DNA of 64,000 nt, taken from assembly GCF_004803855.2 (NCBI RefSeq), contig NZ_CP012552.1:1785720-1849719 (forward strand), written 5' to 3'. The first letter of the stretch is position 1, and the number at the start of each line of letters is the position of its first letter. The notes under the pieces are model-generated. The model made no database searches. It was given only the letters and a program-made list of their open reading frames with translations, and had not been told where the DNA came from. Source of the stretch: Campylobacter sp. RM16192 (lineage in GTDB: Bacteria; Campylobacterota; Campylobacteria; Campylobacterales; Campylobacteraceae). A program made the translations under genes and the position numbers. Below are positions 56,279-64,000 of this stretch, piece after piece.

Positions 56279-57952
56279 TTAAGCTTCCAAAATCGCGCCA
56301 CTGCTCGCATTTGTCACAAGCTTGCGATATTGTCTTAGCCAGCGAGAATTTAGCTCCTTTTCAAGCGGCGTAAATTTCGCCTTGCGAGCTGAAATTTCAG
56401 CCTCATCTAAGCGCACATTTATACTATAAGTATCGACATCTATATCGATTATGTCGCCATCTTCAAGCAGTCCTATCATACCGCCTTCAGCCGCTTCGGG
56501 GCTTACGTGTCCGATACTTAATCCTCTTGTCGCACCGCTAAAGCGTCCGTCAGTTATCAGCGCCACATCCGCACCAAGTCCGCGACCCATGATTAGGCTA
56601 GTAGGGCTTAGCATCTCTTGCATTCCGGGACCTCCGCGCGGACCTTCATAGCGGATAACTACCACGTCGCCCTTGTTTACCTTGCCGCTTGAAATTCCCT
56701 CTATCGCCTCATCTTGAGAGTTAAAGCAGACCGCTTTACCGCTAAATTTACGCTCTCCCACGATGCCTGCAGTCTTGATGACACATCCTTGCTCGGCTAA
56801 ATTTCCAAACAAAATCGCCAGTCCGCCAACCTGCGAATAAGCATTTTCGACTTTATGGATCACGCTTTCATCTTTTATCTCGCTAGCACCGACTCGTTCG
56901 CCCAGAGTTTCACCCGAAACGGTTAAATTTTCTAAATGAAGCATTCCGTTATCGCGGCGTGAAATTTCTTTTATAACCGCGTTCATTCCGCCCGCTCGCC
57001 CGATATCTTCCATGTGCACGTTTGGCAAACTTGGGCTTATCTTGGCTATGTGAGCGATGTTTGAGCTTATTTCATTTAACTCTGAAATTTGCAGATCCAC
57101 TCCCGCCTCACGCGCGATAGCTAGCATATGAAGCACGGTATTGCTGCTTCCGCCCATCGCCATATCAACTACAAGTGCGTTTCTAACGGCCTTTGCGTTT
57201 AGGATATTGCGTATCTTAAATCTCTCATCAAGCGCGATCTCGCAAATTCTACGCGCCGCTTTTCTCACAAGTTCCTCACGTTCAGGTGTAAGTGCTAGTA
57301 TCGTGCCGTTGCCGCTTAGAGCTATGCCCATCGCCTCGCAAAGCGTATTCATCGAATTTGCAGTAAACATTCCCGAGCAACTTCCCCCGCTTGGACAGGC
57401 GTTGCACTCGATATCTTTTAGCTCGGCTTCGCTTATCTCTTTGGTTTCAAATTTACCTACAGCTTCAAACGCCGTAGCAAGATCAATCGGCCTACCGTCT
57501 TTTGTATAGCCCTTTTTCATCGGACCGCCGCTTACAAAGACGGTCGGCACATTTACTCTAAGTGCGCCCATAACCATCCCCGGCACGATCTTGTCGCAGT
57601 TTGGCATACAAACAAGTGCGTCAAGTGCGTGCGCATTCATAACCGTTTCAACCGAATTTGCTATGATCTCGCGGCTTGGCAAGCTATAAAGCATACCGCC
57701 ATGCCCCATCGCGATACCGTCATCTACGCCTATGCAGTTAAATTCAAACGGCACACAGCCGTTTTTACGAATTTCGTCTTTTAAAATTTCAGAGTAGCGA
57801 TTTAGGAAAAAATGCCCGGGAATTATCTCGATAAAGCTGTTTGCGATGCCGATAAACGGCTTATCAAAGTCCTCGTCTTTAAGCCCTGTAGCGCGTAAAA
57901 GCGAGCGATGAGGCGCTCTTGTGTATCCCTTTTTTATGATATCGCTTCTCAT
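56279..57952 (-). CDS. ilvD: Dihydroxy-acid dehydratase IlvD
   Basis: 557 residues. Iron-sulfur Cys in [26 protein letters not shown] and [16 protein letters not shown] are present. Makes the 2-oxo acids of branched-chain amino acid synthesis. Confidence 0.97.
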   Translation of the reverse strand: MRSDIIKKGYTRAPHRSLLRATGLKDEDFDKPFIGIANSFIEIIPGHFFLNRYSEILKDEIRKNGCVPFEFNCIGVDDGIAMGHGGMLYSLPSREIIANSVETVMNAHALDALVCMPNCDKIVPGMVMGALRVNVPTVFVSGGPMKKGYTKDGRPIDLATAFEAVGKFETKEISEAELKDIECNACPSGGSCSGMFTANSMNTLCEAMGIALSGNGTILALTPEREELVRKAARRICEIALDERFKIRNILNAKAVRNALVVDMAMGGSSNTVLHMLAIAREAGVDLQISELNEISSNIAHIAKISPSLPNVHMEDIGRAGGMNAVIKEISRRDNGMLHLENLTVSGETLGERVGASEIKDESVIHKVENAYSQVGGLAILFGNLAEQGCVIKTAGIVGERKFSGKAVCFNSQDEAIEGISSGKVNKGDVVVIRYEGPRGGPGMQEMLSPTSLIMGRGLGADVALITDGRFSGATRGLSIGHVSPEAAEGGMIGLLEDGDIIDIDVDTYSINVRLDEAEISARKAKFTPLEKELNSRWLRQYRKLVTNASSGAILEA

Positions 57953-58152
57953 GTCTTTCCTTTTAATAAAATTTTAGAGATTTTATCAATTATTTTATTA
58001 TATTAGGTATAAAATAATATTGCCTTGCTTGAAATATGTTTTTTTACATAAATTATTGTTCAAATTTATTTCAAAATCAAGCTTAATAATTTATAAATTT
58101 AAGATAAATAGAGGTATAATACCTGATTATCCATCAATAATAAGGAAATTTT

Positions 58153-59493
58153 ATGCTTTCTAATCCCGTTGTTATAAGCATCATTATTATGACTGTGCTT
58201 TGTTTACTTCGTTTTAATGTATTATTATCAATTCTGGTTTCAGCGCTTGTCGCAGGTTTAATGTATCATAATGGATTTGCTAGCTTTAGTGCATTTTTTG
58301 ATGCCCTTACGGCTACTACCTCTACTCTCATTACCGGCATGAAAGGAAATTTGGAAACTTCTCTTAGCTATATTTTACTAGGAGCTCTTGCAGCTGCTAT
58401 CGCAAATACGAATTTAACGGCAATTTTAATAAACAGTATAACTAAAATTTTAAGCAGCACTCGTGCATATTTTTCATTAATAATTGCTGCAATAGCGTGT
58501 TTTTCTCAAAATTTAATCCCGGTTCACATAGCATTTATACCTATACTTATTCCACCACTTTTACCTCTTATGAATAAATTAAATATAGATAGACGCGCTA
58601 TAGCAACAGCTCTGACATTTGGTTTAAAAGCACCTTATGTAAGTCTTAGCGTAGGTTTTGGACTTATTTTTCACGGTATTATAAAAAAAGAACTTGCAAA
58701 TAATGGCGTAAATGTAGAAATTTCAGATATTCAAAGTGTAATGTGGATAGGCGGATTTTCAATGTTAGTAGGCCTATTTTTGGCAATCTCTATCTTTTAT
58801 TCTAAAAAAAGAGAATATAAGCATACAAACTTTGAAAATTTAGAGATGCAAGAAGCGGAATTAGCTAAAAGCCTAAAAATGACAAAGAAAGAGTGGGCTG
58901 TCTTAGGAGGCGCTGTAGTGGCATTTATAGTGCAAATTTACACATCAAGTATGCCTCTTGGAGCACTTTTGGGACTTCTTGTTATGGTGGCTTTTGGTGG
59001 CATAGAGTATAACAAGATAGACAAAGTTATGGATAGTGGTTTAGCTATGATGGGCTTTATCGCATTTATTATGCTTGTTGCGGCTGGTTTTGGATCTGTT
59101 TTAAGAGAGAGTGGCGGTATCGAACAGCTTGTAAATTTTGCTAGCAGTATCGCAGGCGGTAAAATCGGAGGAGCTATAATGATGCTAACCATAGGACTAC
59201 TTGTAACTATGGGCATAGGAACTAGCTTTGGCACCATACCTATTATAGCTGCGATCTATGTTCCGCTTTCTATATCTTTAGGATTTTCATTTCCGGCTAT
59301 TATTCTTTTAGTTGGTATTGCTGCGGCACTTGGGGATGCTGGAAGCCCTGCAAGTGATAGCACACTCGGACCAACAGCAGGTCTAAATGCCGACGGACAG
59401 CACAACCATATCTACGATACTTGCGTGCCGACATTTATTTTCTTTAATATTCCACTTATAATAGGTGGTATTATAGGAGCAATGATATTATAA
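58153..59493 (+). CDS. Na+/H+ antiporter-family membrane protein
   Basis: 446 residues with about 11-12 membrane segments; motifs LLGALAAAIANTNLT, GTSFGTIPIIAAIYVP and ALGDAGSPASDSTLGPTAGLNADGQHNHIYDTC fit the Na_H_antiport_2/YuiF group. Members transport Na+/H+ or, in one case, histidine. It stands alone with a good RBS (AAGGAA). Confidence 0.85.
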   Translation: MLSNPVVISIIIMTVLCLLRFNVLLSILVSALVAGLMYHNGFASFSAFFDALTATTSTLITGMKGNLETSLSYILLGALAAAIANTNLTAILINSITKILSSTRAYFSLIIAAIACFSQNLIPVHIAFIPILIPPLLPLMNKLNIDRRAIATALTFGLKAPYVSLSVGFGLIFHGIIKKELANNGVNVEISDIQSVMWIGGFSMLVGLFLAISIFYSKKREYKHTNFENLEMQEAELAKSLKMTKKEWAVLGGAVVAFIVQIYTSSMPLGALLGLLVMVAFGGIEYNKIDKVMDSGLAMMGFIAFIMLVAAGFGSVLRESGGIEQLVNFASSIAGGKIGGAIMMLTIGLLVTMGIGTSFGTIPIIAAIYVPLSISLGFSFPAIILLVGIAAALGDAGSPASDSTLGPTAGLNADGQHNHIYDTCVPTFIFFNIPLIIGGIIGAMIL

Positions 59494-59503
59494 TCCCTAT
59501 AAT

Positions 59504-59539
59504 TTTATAGCCTGCTATACTTGACTGGTAGGCTATAAA
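59504..59539 (+). terminator. Terminator after the antiporter gene
   Basis: TTTATAGCCT...AGGCTATAAA 10-bp stem followed by TTTAATT. Confidence 0.7.
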
Positions 59540-59572
59540 TTTAATTACTATTCTCTACTTGATTTATATATT

Positions 59573-59590
59573 TTGGAACATCTTTTGCTT
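59573..59590 (+). promoter_or_regulatory. Sigma-54 promoter of the large flgE
   Basis: TTGGAACATCTTTTGCTT: GG-N10-GC with near-consensus flanks, 35 bases before the start codon. Confidence 0.9.
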
Positions 59591-59624
59591 TTATCTTTTA
59601 AAAATTGCATAAAAGGATAAGATT

Positions 59625-62009
59625 ATGATGAGATCTCTTTGGTCTGGAGTTACGGGACTTCAGGCTCACCAAATAGCAATGGATGTCGAAGGTAATAACA
59701 TAGCAAACGTAAACACCATAGGTTTTAAATATAGTAGAGCAAATTTTGATGATCTTATATATCAAACTTCTCGCGTATCTACCGCTCCTCAAAATAAACA
59801 CGGTGGCTTAAACTCTATGCAAGTAGGCCTTGGAACACAGGTTAATACTACTACAAAAATTTTCAAGCAAGGCTCGCTTCAAACTACAGATAAACAGACC
59901 GATATTGCCCTTCAAGGCGATGGATTTTTTATAGTTAGCCCAGATAGTGGAAAAACTCGTCTTTATACTAGAAACGGCGATTTTTCTCGTGATAGTGTAG
60001 GAAATTTCGTAGATAACGGCGGACACATAGTTCAAGGCTGGATGAGAGATGAAACAACAGGGGAGATAGATCCAACAAGACCTATAGAAAATATAATCAT
60101 TCCACCGGGACTTACTACTCCTGCTCGCGCTACTACCGAAATAGCATTAAAAGCTAACCTTGATAGCGGCGATGACGTAGGGACGAAAAAAATTCCTATC
60201 TACCAACTTGATCAATACAGTCGCTGGGTTGAAAAAGCTCCGTTTAACGGAACTAAAACAGACGATGAAATTCATGATGAAAATAACATCGGCGAAAATC
60301 AGTTTTTTACGACTAAAAATGGAGAACAAAGATTAAAAGAGCGTGGAGCTGATCTTGGAGTTTTATTTAATAATGATGGTGATGCTTATAATTTAAGAGA
60401 AGGTCAAGGAGTTTGGGTAAGCTATGCAGACGCCAAAACAAAGGCTTTAAATGTAGGTGCTGACCCGCTTGGCAATTTTCCTGCGGCTAGAACCTTAGAT
60501 ATTAAGCTAAATGGTGAAAACATTAGACTGGGAAATATTTTAAACATAAGCCAACTTGCAGCTGCAATCAATGAAAAATATAATAAAACAGGCGTAGAGG
60601 CAAGTGTAACCAACGGAAACCAACTTGTATTAACCAATAGAAATAATCTTGGTACGTCAGCAGATAATAAAAATATAAAAATGACTGTAAATGGTGGGAA
60701 CACAATAGGAAATGATTTTGTTACAACGAATATCATTACAGCCTATCAATACACATATAGCAAGACTAGAACAAGTGCGGCACACACTTATAATGACGCT
60801 ACCGAAAGAAAAGTAACAAGCACTGAAGATCTGCGCGAAGCTATGCAAAAAGATGCAAGACTTTGGATAAACTACACCGGAACAGTCGTAGGAAACGGCG
60901 CTGCAGGAGTGCCGAATGAAGCCGCATTTTTGGCCGCAAGAGCTCAAAATAAAAATGACGGTGTAGAAGTAACCGTAAACGAATACGGTCAATTTCAGAT
61001 AAAAAATCCAAAAGGCGATGCTTTTAATAGTGATGACGGAGATACTGTGGACACAACCACTCCACCTCAGCCAGCACCACCTGCACCACCAGTTCCGCCA
61101 GCAGTTGCTGCAAATAATGATAATGCCGACAACGACCACCATATGTATCTAACTATTACAGGCTTAAGCAATGCTAAGAATAATATAACTGAAAACGTTA
61201 AATTTAAAGCCTCTATGGCCGTTTTGGCAGGCTCACTAAGCACAGGTGAATCAAAGCGTGTAACAGATAGCCTGCATATGGCAAGCCACAGCTCAAGCAT
61301 AGATGTATTCGATAGTTTAGGTGCTAAACACAACGTAAAGATTGATTTTACGAAACGTGCTTACACTGAAAATAACGGAACAGAATGGACGATGATAATC
61401 CAAGTTGCAGAGCCAAATAAGATAAATTTCGACGGCAAACCTGAAAATGTAATAACAGGATACATTAGATTTAACGCTGACGGTTCGCTTGGCACATATA
61501 GCCCTGCTAGCATTACATTTGGTGCGGCTAACGGCTCTTCAGCAGGTCAGCATATAGAGCTAAATTTAGGCGATACAATGGGCTTTACCGGAATGACAAG
61601 CTATGATAACGACTCAGCAACTGCAAATATCAGCCAAGACGGTTATACAGGTGGCGAACTAAACGGACTTAGAATAGATGAGTCAGGCACGCTTGTAGGC
61701 ACTTTTACAAACGGTAGAAGCTTGGGACTTGCGCAAGTTGCGGTAGCTAAATTTACAAACAATGAAGGTCTAACAAGCGAAGGCGGTAACTTATTTGCAA
61801 TGACTGCAAACTCTGGAGATCCGATAATAGGTGCTGCTAATACCTCTGGACGCGGTAAAATTTCAGCCTCAAGCCTAGAGATGAGTAACGTCGATCTAAG
61901 TCGCTCGCTAACTCAGCTAATCGTCGTTCAACGCGGATTTCAAGCTAACTCAAAGACAATAACTACAAGCAACGAGATGCTAAATACACTCTTGCAACTT
62001 AAAAATTAA
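59625..62009 (+). CDS. flgE: Flagellar hook protein FlgE (second, larger copy)
   Basis: 794 residues. N-terminal rod motif RSLWSGVTGLQAHQIAMDVE, NNIANVNTIGFK; C-terminal SNVDLSRSLTQLIVVQRGFQ. The middle is a long variable domain with a proline-rich linker (about residue 475-495, PPQPAPPAPPVPP). In C. jejuni the flgE near ruvC is the large hook protein; same location here. A repeated middle KVTSTEDLREAMQKD/VTVNEYG is surface-exposed in known hooks. Confidence 0.94.
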   Translation: MMRSLWSGVTGLQAHQIAMDVEGNNIANVNTIGFKYSRANFDDLIYQTSRVSTAPQNKHGGLNSMQVGLGTQVNTTTKIFKQGSLQTTDKQTDIALQGDGFFIVSPDSGKTRLYTRNGDFSRDSVGNFVDNGGHIVQGWMRDETTGEIDPTRPIENIIIPPGLTTPARATTEIALKANLDSGDDVGTKKIPIYQLDQYSRWVEKAPFNGTKTDDEIHDENNIGENQFFTTKNGEQRLKERGADLGVLFNNDGDAYNLREGQGVWVSYADAKTKALNVGADPLGNFPAARTLDIKLNGENIRLGNILNISQLAAAINEKYNKTGVEASVTNGNQLVLTNRNNLGTSADNKNIKMTVNGGNTIGNDFVTTNIITAYQYTYSKTRTSAAHTYNDATERKVTSTEDLREAMQKDARLWINYTGTVVGNGAAGVPNEAAFLAARAQNKNDGVEVTVNEYGQFQIKNPKGDAFNSDDGDTVDTTTPPQPAPPAPPVPPAVAANNDNADNDHHMYLTITGLSNAKNNITENVKFKASMAVLAGSLSTGESKRVTDSLHMASHSSSIDVFDSLGAKHNVKIDFTKRAYTENNGTEWTMIIQVAEPNKINFDGKPENVITGYIRFNADGSLGTYSPASITFGAANGSSAGQHIELNLGDTMGFTGMTSYDNDSATANISQDGYTGGELNGLRIDESGTLVGTFTNGRSLGLAQVAVAKFTNNEGLTSEGGNLFAMTANSGDPIIGAANTSGRGKISASSLEMSNVDLSRSLTQLIVVQRGFQANSKTITTSNEMLNTLLQLKN

Positions 62010-62023
62010 TTATCTACTATTAT

Positions 62024-62043
62024 AGGGGCTATACAACGCCCCT
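62024..62043 (+). terminator. Hairpin after the large flgE
   Basis: AGGGGC-(8)-GCCCCT stem; T-tract weak. Confidence 0.5.
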
Positions 62044-62113
62044 GATCTGACTTGAATTTCATAAAAATTTTAGCTAAATTTACGAGATTAAATTTCATAA
62101 ATAAAGAGCTAAA

Positions 62114-62740
62114 ATGCAAGTAACACTTCTAAATTTCACTCCTCTTAATATCTGCTCGCACGCGATTCGCACGTGTTGGCAAAGCTTTGACAAGGGTGAT
62201 AATGGAGGTGAAAAAGATATCGAGCTGATTGATCGAGTGGGCAACAAATACAAGCACGCAAGCACGCTTGAGCATCTTTATTATAACTTTTACATCCAAG
62301 GAATTTCGCGCGCACTGCTTCAAGAACTAGCTCGTCACCGCATAGCAAGCTTAAGCGTAAAATCAACCCGTTACACACTAAAAGAGCTTAGAAACGAGGC
62401 GAAATTTGAGTTAGGCGACTTTGAAAACGCAAGCAGATACATCATACTAACGGGTAACGAGCTAATTGATAACACAAGCATAAAAGCGCTTGATAATCTG
62501 CGCGAAATTTTAGCTACGACTACAACGAGCCTTGATATAGTTAAATACTGCCTGCCTGAGTGCTATAAAACCGAACTTACTTGGAGCGTAAACGCTAGAA
62601 GCCTTCAAAATTTCCTCTCGCTTAGAAGCTCAAAATCCGCTCTTTGGGAGATCCGAGATCTCGCTCATAAAATTTACGGCGCATTGCCCGATGAGCATAG
62701 ATTTATTTTTGAAAATCACATCGCAAACAGTGAACATTAA
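62114..62740 (+). CDS. thyX: FAD-dependent thymidylate synthase ThyX
   Basis: 208 residues. The signature RHRIASLSVKSTRY is present. Makes dTMP with FAD, NADPH and methylene-tetrahydrofolate; Campylobacter lacks ThyA. Single gene. Confidence 0.97.
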   Translation: MQVTLLNFTPLNICSHAIRTCWQSFDKGDNGGEKDIELIDRVGNKYKHASTLEHLYYNFYIQGISRALLQELARHRIASLSVKSTRYTLKELRNEAKFELGDFENASRYIILTGNELIDNTSIKALDNLREILATTTTSLDIVKYCLPECYKTELTWSVNARSLQNFLSLRSSKSALWEIRDLAHKIYGALPDEHRFIFENHIANSEH

Positions 62741-62775
62741 AAATTCGCGTGGTTTTGATGTCACGCGACTAAATT

Positions 62776-63369
62776 TTACTCTTTTATCTCTTTTAATTTT
62801 AGATTATAAACCTGCATGTCTTGCACCATGCCAAATTTACCTCTTATAGCAAGGACTCTGCCGTTTATTTCTATTTTACCAATCTCTTTTCCTCTTGACA
62901 TGACGATAGCTTTTACAAATACTTTATTCACGCCATTTCTTGTTTCAATAGGTATAAGTTCATAGTCGCAACCAAATTTTAAAAGTAAAGCATCATGTCT
63001 TAATTTTTTAGCAAAATCAAATTCACGAGAACTAAAATAATCAACCGCCATATTGGATATCTCATCATCGCCATTTAATATCGTAAGTGTTGCATTTTTG
63101 AAAAATGCTTGCTTATTTTCTACGCTATCATCCATCACGCAGTTTAAAACTTCACAAGTTTGTCTTAAGTCCTTTTTAACTCCAAAATTTTGCGAATTTG
63201 AACCGCTAAACAATACATCTTTAACCATAATCTGTTTTGCTTTTGTAGTTTTCTTTGTTTCTATGCCTAAATTTGAGTAATTACAGATGATTTCATTATC
63301 TTTTGAAACTTCATTTGCAAATAAATTTATCGATGCAAAAACAGCTAAAACAACTAAAATTTTCCTCAT
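62776..63369 (-). CDS. Hypothetical exported protein
   Basis: 197 residues with a signal peptide (MRKILVVLAVFASINLFA). The rest is polar, two Cys pairs (QTCEVLNCVMD; FGCDYELI). No family recognised. It lies between thyX and ruvC, the position of C. jejuni Cj1730c-type genes. Confidence 0.75.
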   Translation of the reverse strand: MRKILVVLAVFASINLFANEVSKDNEIICNYSNLGIETKKTTKAKQIMVKDVLFSGSNSQNFGVKKDLRQTCEVLNCVMDDSVENKQAFFKNATLTILNGDDEISNMAVDYFSSREFDFAKKLRHDALLLKFGCDYELIPIETRNGVNKVFVKAIVMSRGKEIGKIEINGRVLAIRGKFGMVQDMQVYNLKLKEIKE

Positions 63370-63385
63370 TTTATATCCTTTAAAT

Positions 63386-63862
63386 TTATTTTTTTATCCG
63401 CAAATTATTTGCATGTGTTAATGCAACCGCAATAGCATCGGTTATATCAAGCGGTTTTATATCTTTAGTAATTCCTAAAATTTTCTTCACCATAAAGGCA
63501 ACTTGCTCCTTATCCGCTTTTGCCTTGCCTGTTACCGCTTTTTTCACCTGAAGCGGGGTGTATTCTGCGAATTCTCCGTGAATTTGAAGAATTTTAAGAC
63601 TTAACGCACCGCGAAACTGAGCCATCTTTAAAACCGTTTTTGGATTATACGCAAAAAATATATCCTCAATCGCAACTTCATCGAATTTATGATTTTTAAA
63701 GATAAGATCAAGTCCCTCGCAAAGCTGCGTTATCTGATACTGAAGTAAATCGGGCTTAATTTTTATAAGTCCGGCTTCTATCAAACTCGTTTTTAACGCA
63801 GTTTTTTCGATGATTGCATAACCGCAATTCCTACTTCCGGGATCAATTCCTAAAATTTTCAT
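63386..63862 (-). CDS. ruvC: Crossover junction endodeoxyribonuclease RuvC
   Basis: 158 residues from ATG 63862 ([17 protein letters not shown]); an extension to 63898 is not family-like. Acidic residues: D in GIDPG, E in AIEDIFFA, and D in [14 protein letters not shown]. Resolves Holliday junctions with RuvAB. In C. jejuni it borders dnaA. Confidence 0.96.
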   Translation of the reverse strand: MKILGIDPGSRNCGYAIIEKTALKTSLIEAGLIKIKPDLLQYQITQLCEGLDLIFKNHKFDEVAIEDIFFAYNPKTVLKMAQFRGALSLKILQIHGEFAEYTPLQVKKAVTGKAKADKEQVAFMVKKILGITKDIKPLDITDAIAVALTHANNLRIKK

Positions 63863-63884
63863 CACATCCTTAATTTGCCAAATA

Positions 63885-64000
63885 AAAAAGTTTTTCACGT
63901 TTTTTTCACGCTGTGAAAAACATCTATTAGAGGCATTTTAACAAAGATTTTATGAAATTTAAGATAAAATGATAAACTACTATAATAAAAAGGGATAAAT
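63885..64000. promoter_or_regulatory. dnaA upstream region with DnaA-box-like repeats
   Basis: TTTTTCAC at 63891-63898 and 63902-63909 and its complement GTGAAAAA at 63913-63920, followed by about 70 AT-rich bases and, at the edge, a ribosome binding site (AGGGATAAAT). The boxes contain the TTCAC core of Campylobacterota DnaA boxes. dnaA itself is outside the window; its presence is inferred from gene order. Confidence 0.6.

Overview
The window reads as a chromosomal segment of a Campylobacter species, probably of the non-thermophilic, CRISPR type I-B-carrying group. The evidence is the AT-rich coding, AAGGA-type ribosome binding sites, FlgE/FlgD/FliK genes behind sigma-54 promoters, RNase J, ThyX, cydAB with a DUF4492 gene, and a ruvC gene at the right edge that in Campylobacter jejuni lies next to dnaA. 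I cannot name the species.

Layout. 1-11.4 kb is core: hisF (cut by the window edge), an ABC exporter pair, rsmA, rnj, kdsD, a pseudouridine synthase, a small membrane protein, and a cadC-cadA metal-resistance operon with a recognisable operator. 11.43-24.94 kb is an integrative element of about 13.5 kb inserted at the 3' end of tRNA-Ala(GGC) and bounded by an 18-bp direct repeat. It carries a tyrosine integrase, an AlpA-like protein, a primase-like pair, a RepA-type ATPase split by one in-frame stop, a truncated second ATPase, a ParE/RelE-type toxin-antitoxin pair, a HEPN/Abi-like protein and a Fic protein. Four clusters of short iterated repeats and several small unannotated ORFs also lie in it. 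No capsid, packaging or relaxase gene is visible, so it looks satellite-like or like a self-replicating island. 24.9-25.7 kb is a tRNA cluster (Ala, Gly, Leu, Cys, Ser) with an entericidin-like lipoprotein gene inside. 25.7-27.4 kb is decayed DNA ending in the remnant of a toxin-like gene with a C9T8 tract.

27.5-36.2 kb is a complete type I-B CRISPR-Cas locus (cas6, cas8b, a separate Cas11-like ORF, cas7, cas5, cas3, cas4, cas1, cas2, and a short array with two spacers). The 169-bp gap between cas6 and cas8b holds a degenerate CRISPR-repeat mimic. Its 8-nt handle and hairpin loop equal those of the real repeat, its stem is changed in compensating pairs, and it is followed by a 16-nt guide-like sequence that recurs exactly in the putative cas8b promoter region. 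This is the most interesting signal in the window: a candidate crRNA-like RNA that would make the interference complex control its own operon, comparable in layout to CreA/CreR elements known from other type I systems.

36.4-64 kb is core again: moaC, a DUF493 gene, lemA, typA, the fliK-flgD-flgE cluster, nrdB, a nitrilase-family gene, pcm, a frameshifted luciferase-like pseudogene, recJ-pyrG, DUF4492-cydA-cydB-cydX-like, a Sel1-repeat protein, ilvD, an Na+/H+ antiporter-family gene, a second large flgE, thyX and ruvC. The last 100 bases carry TTTTTCAC boxes and an AT-rich stretch consistent with the dnaA upstream (origin-associated) region.
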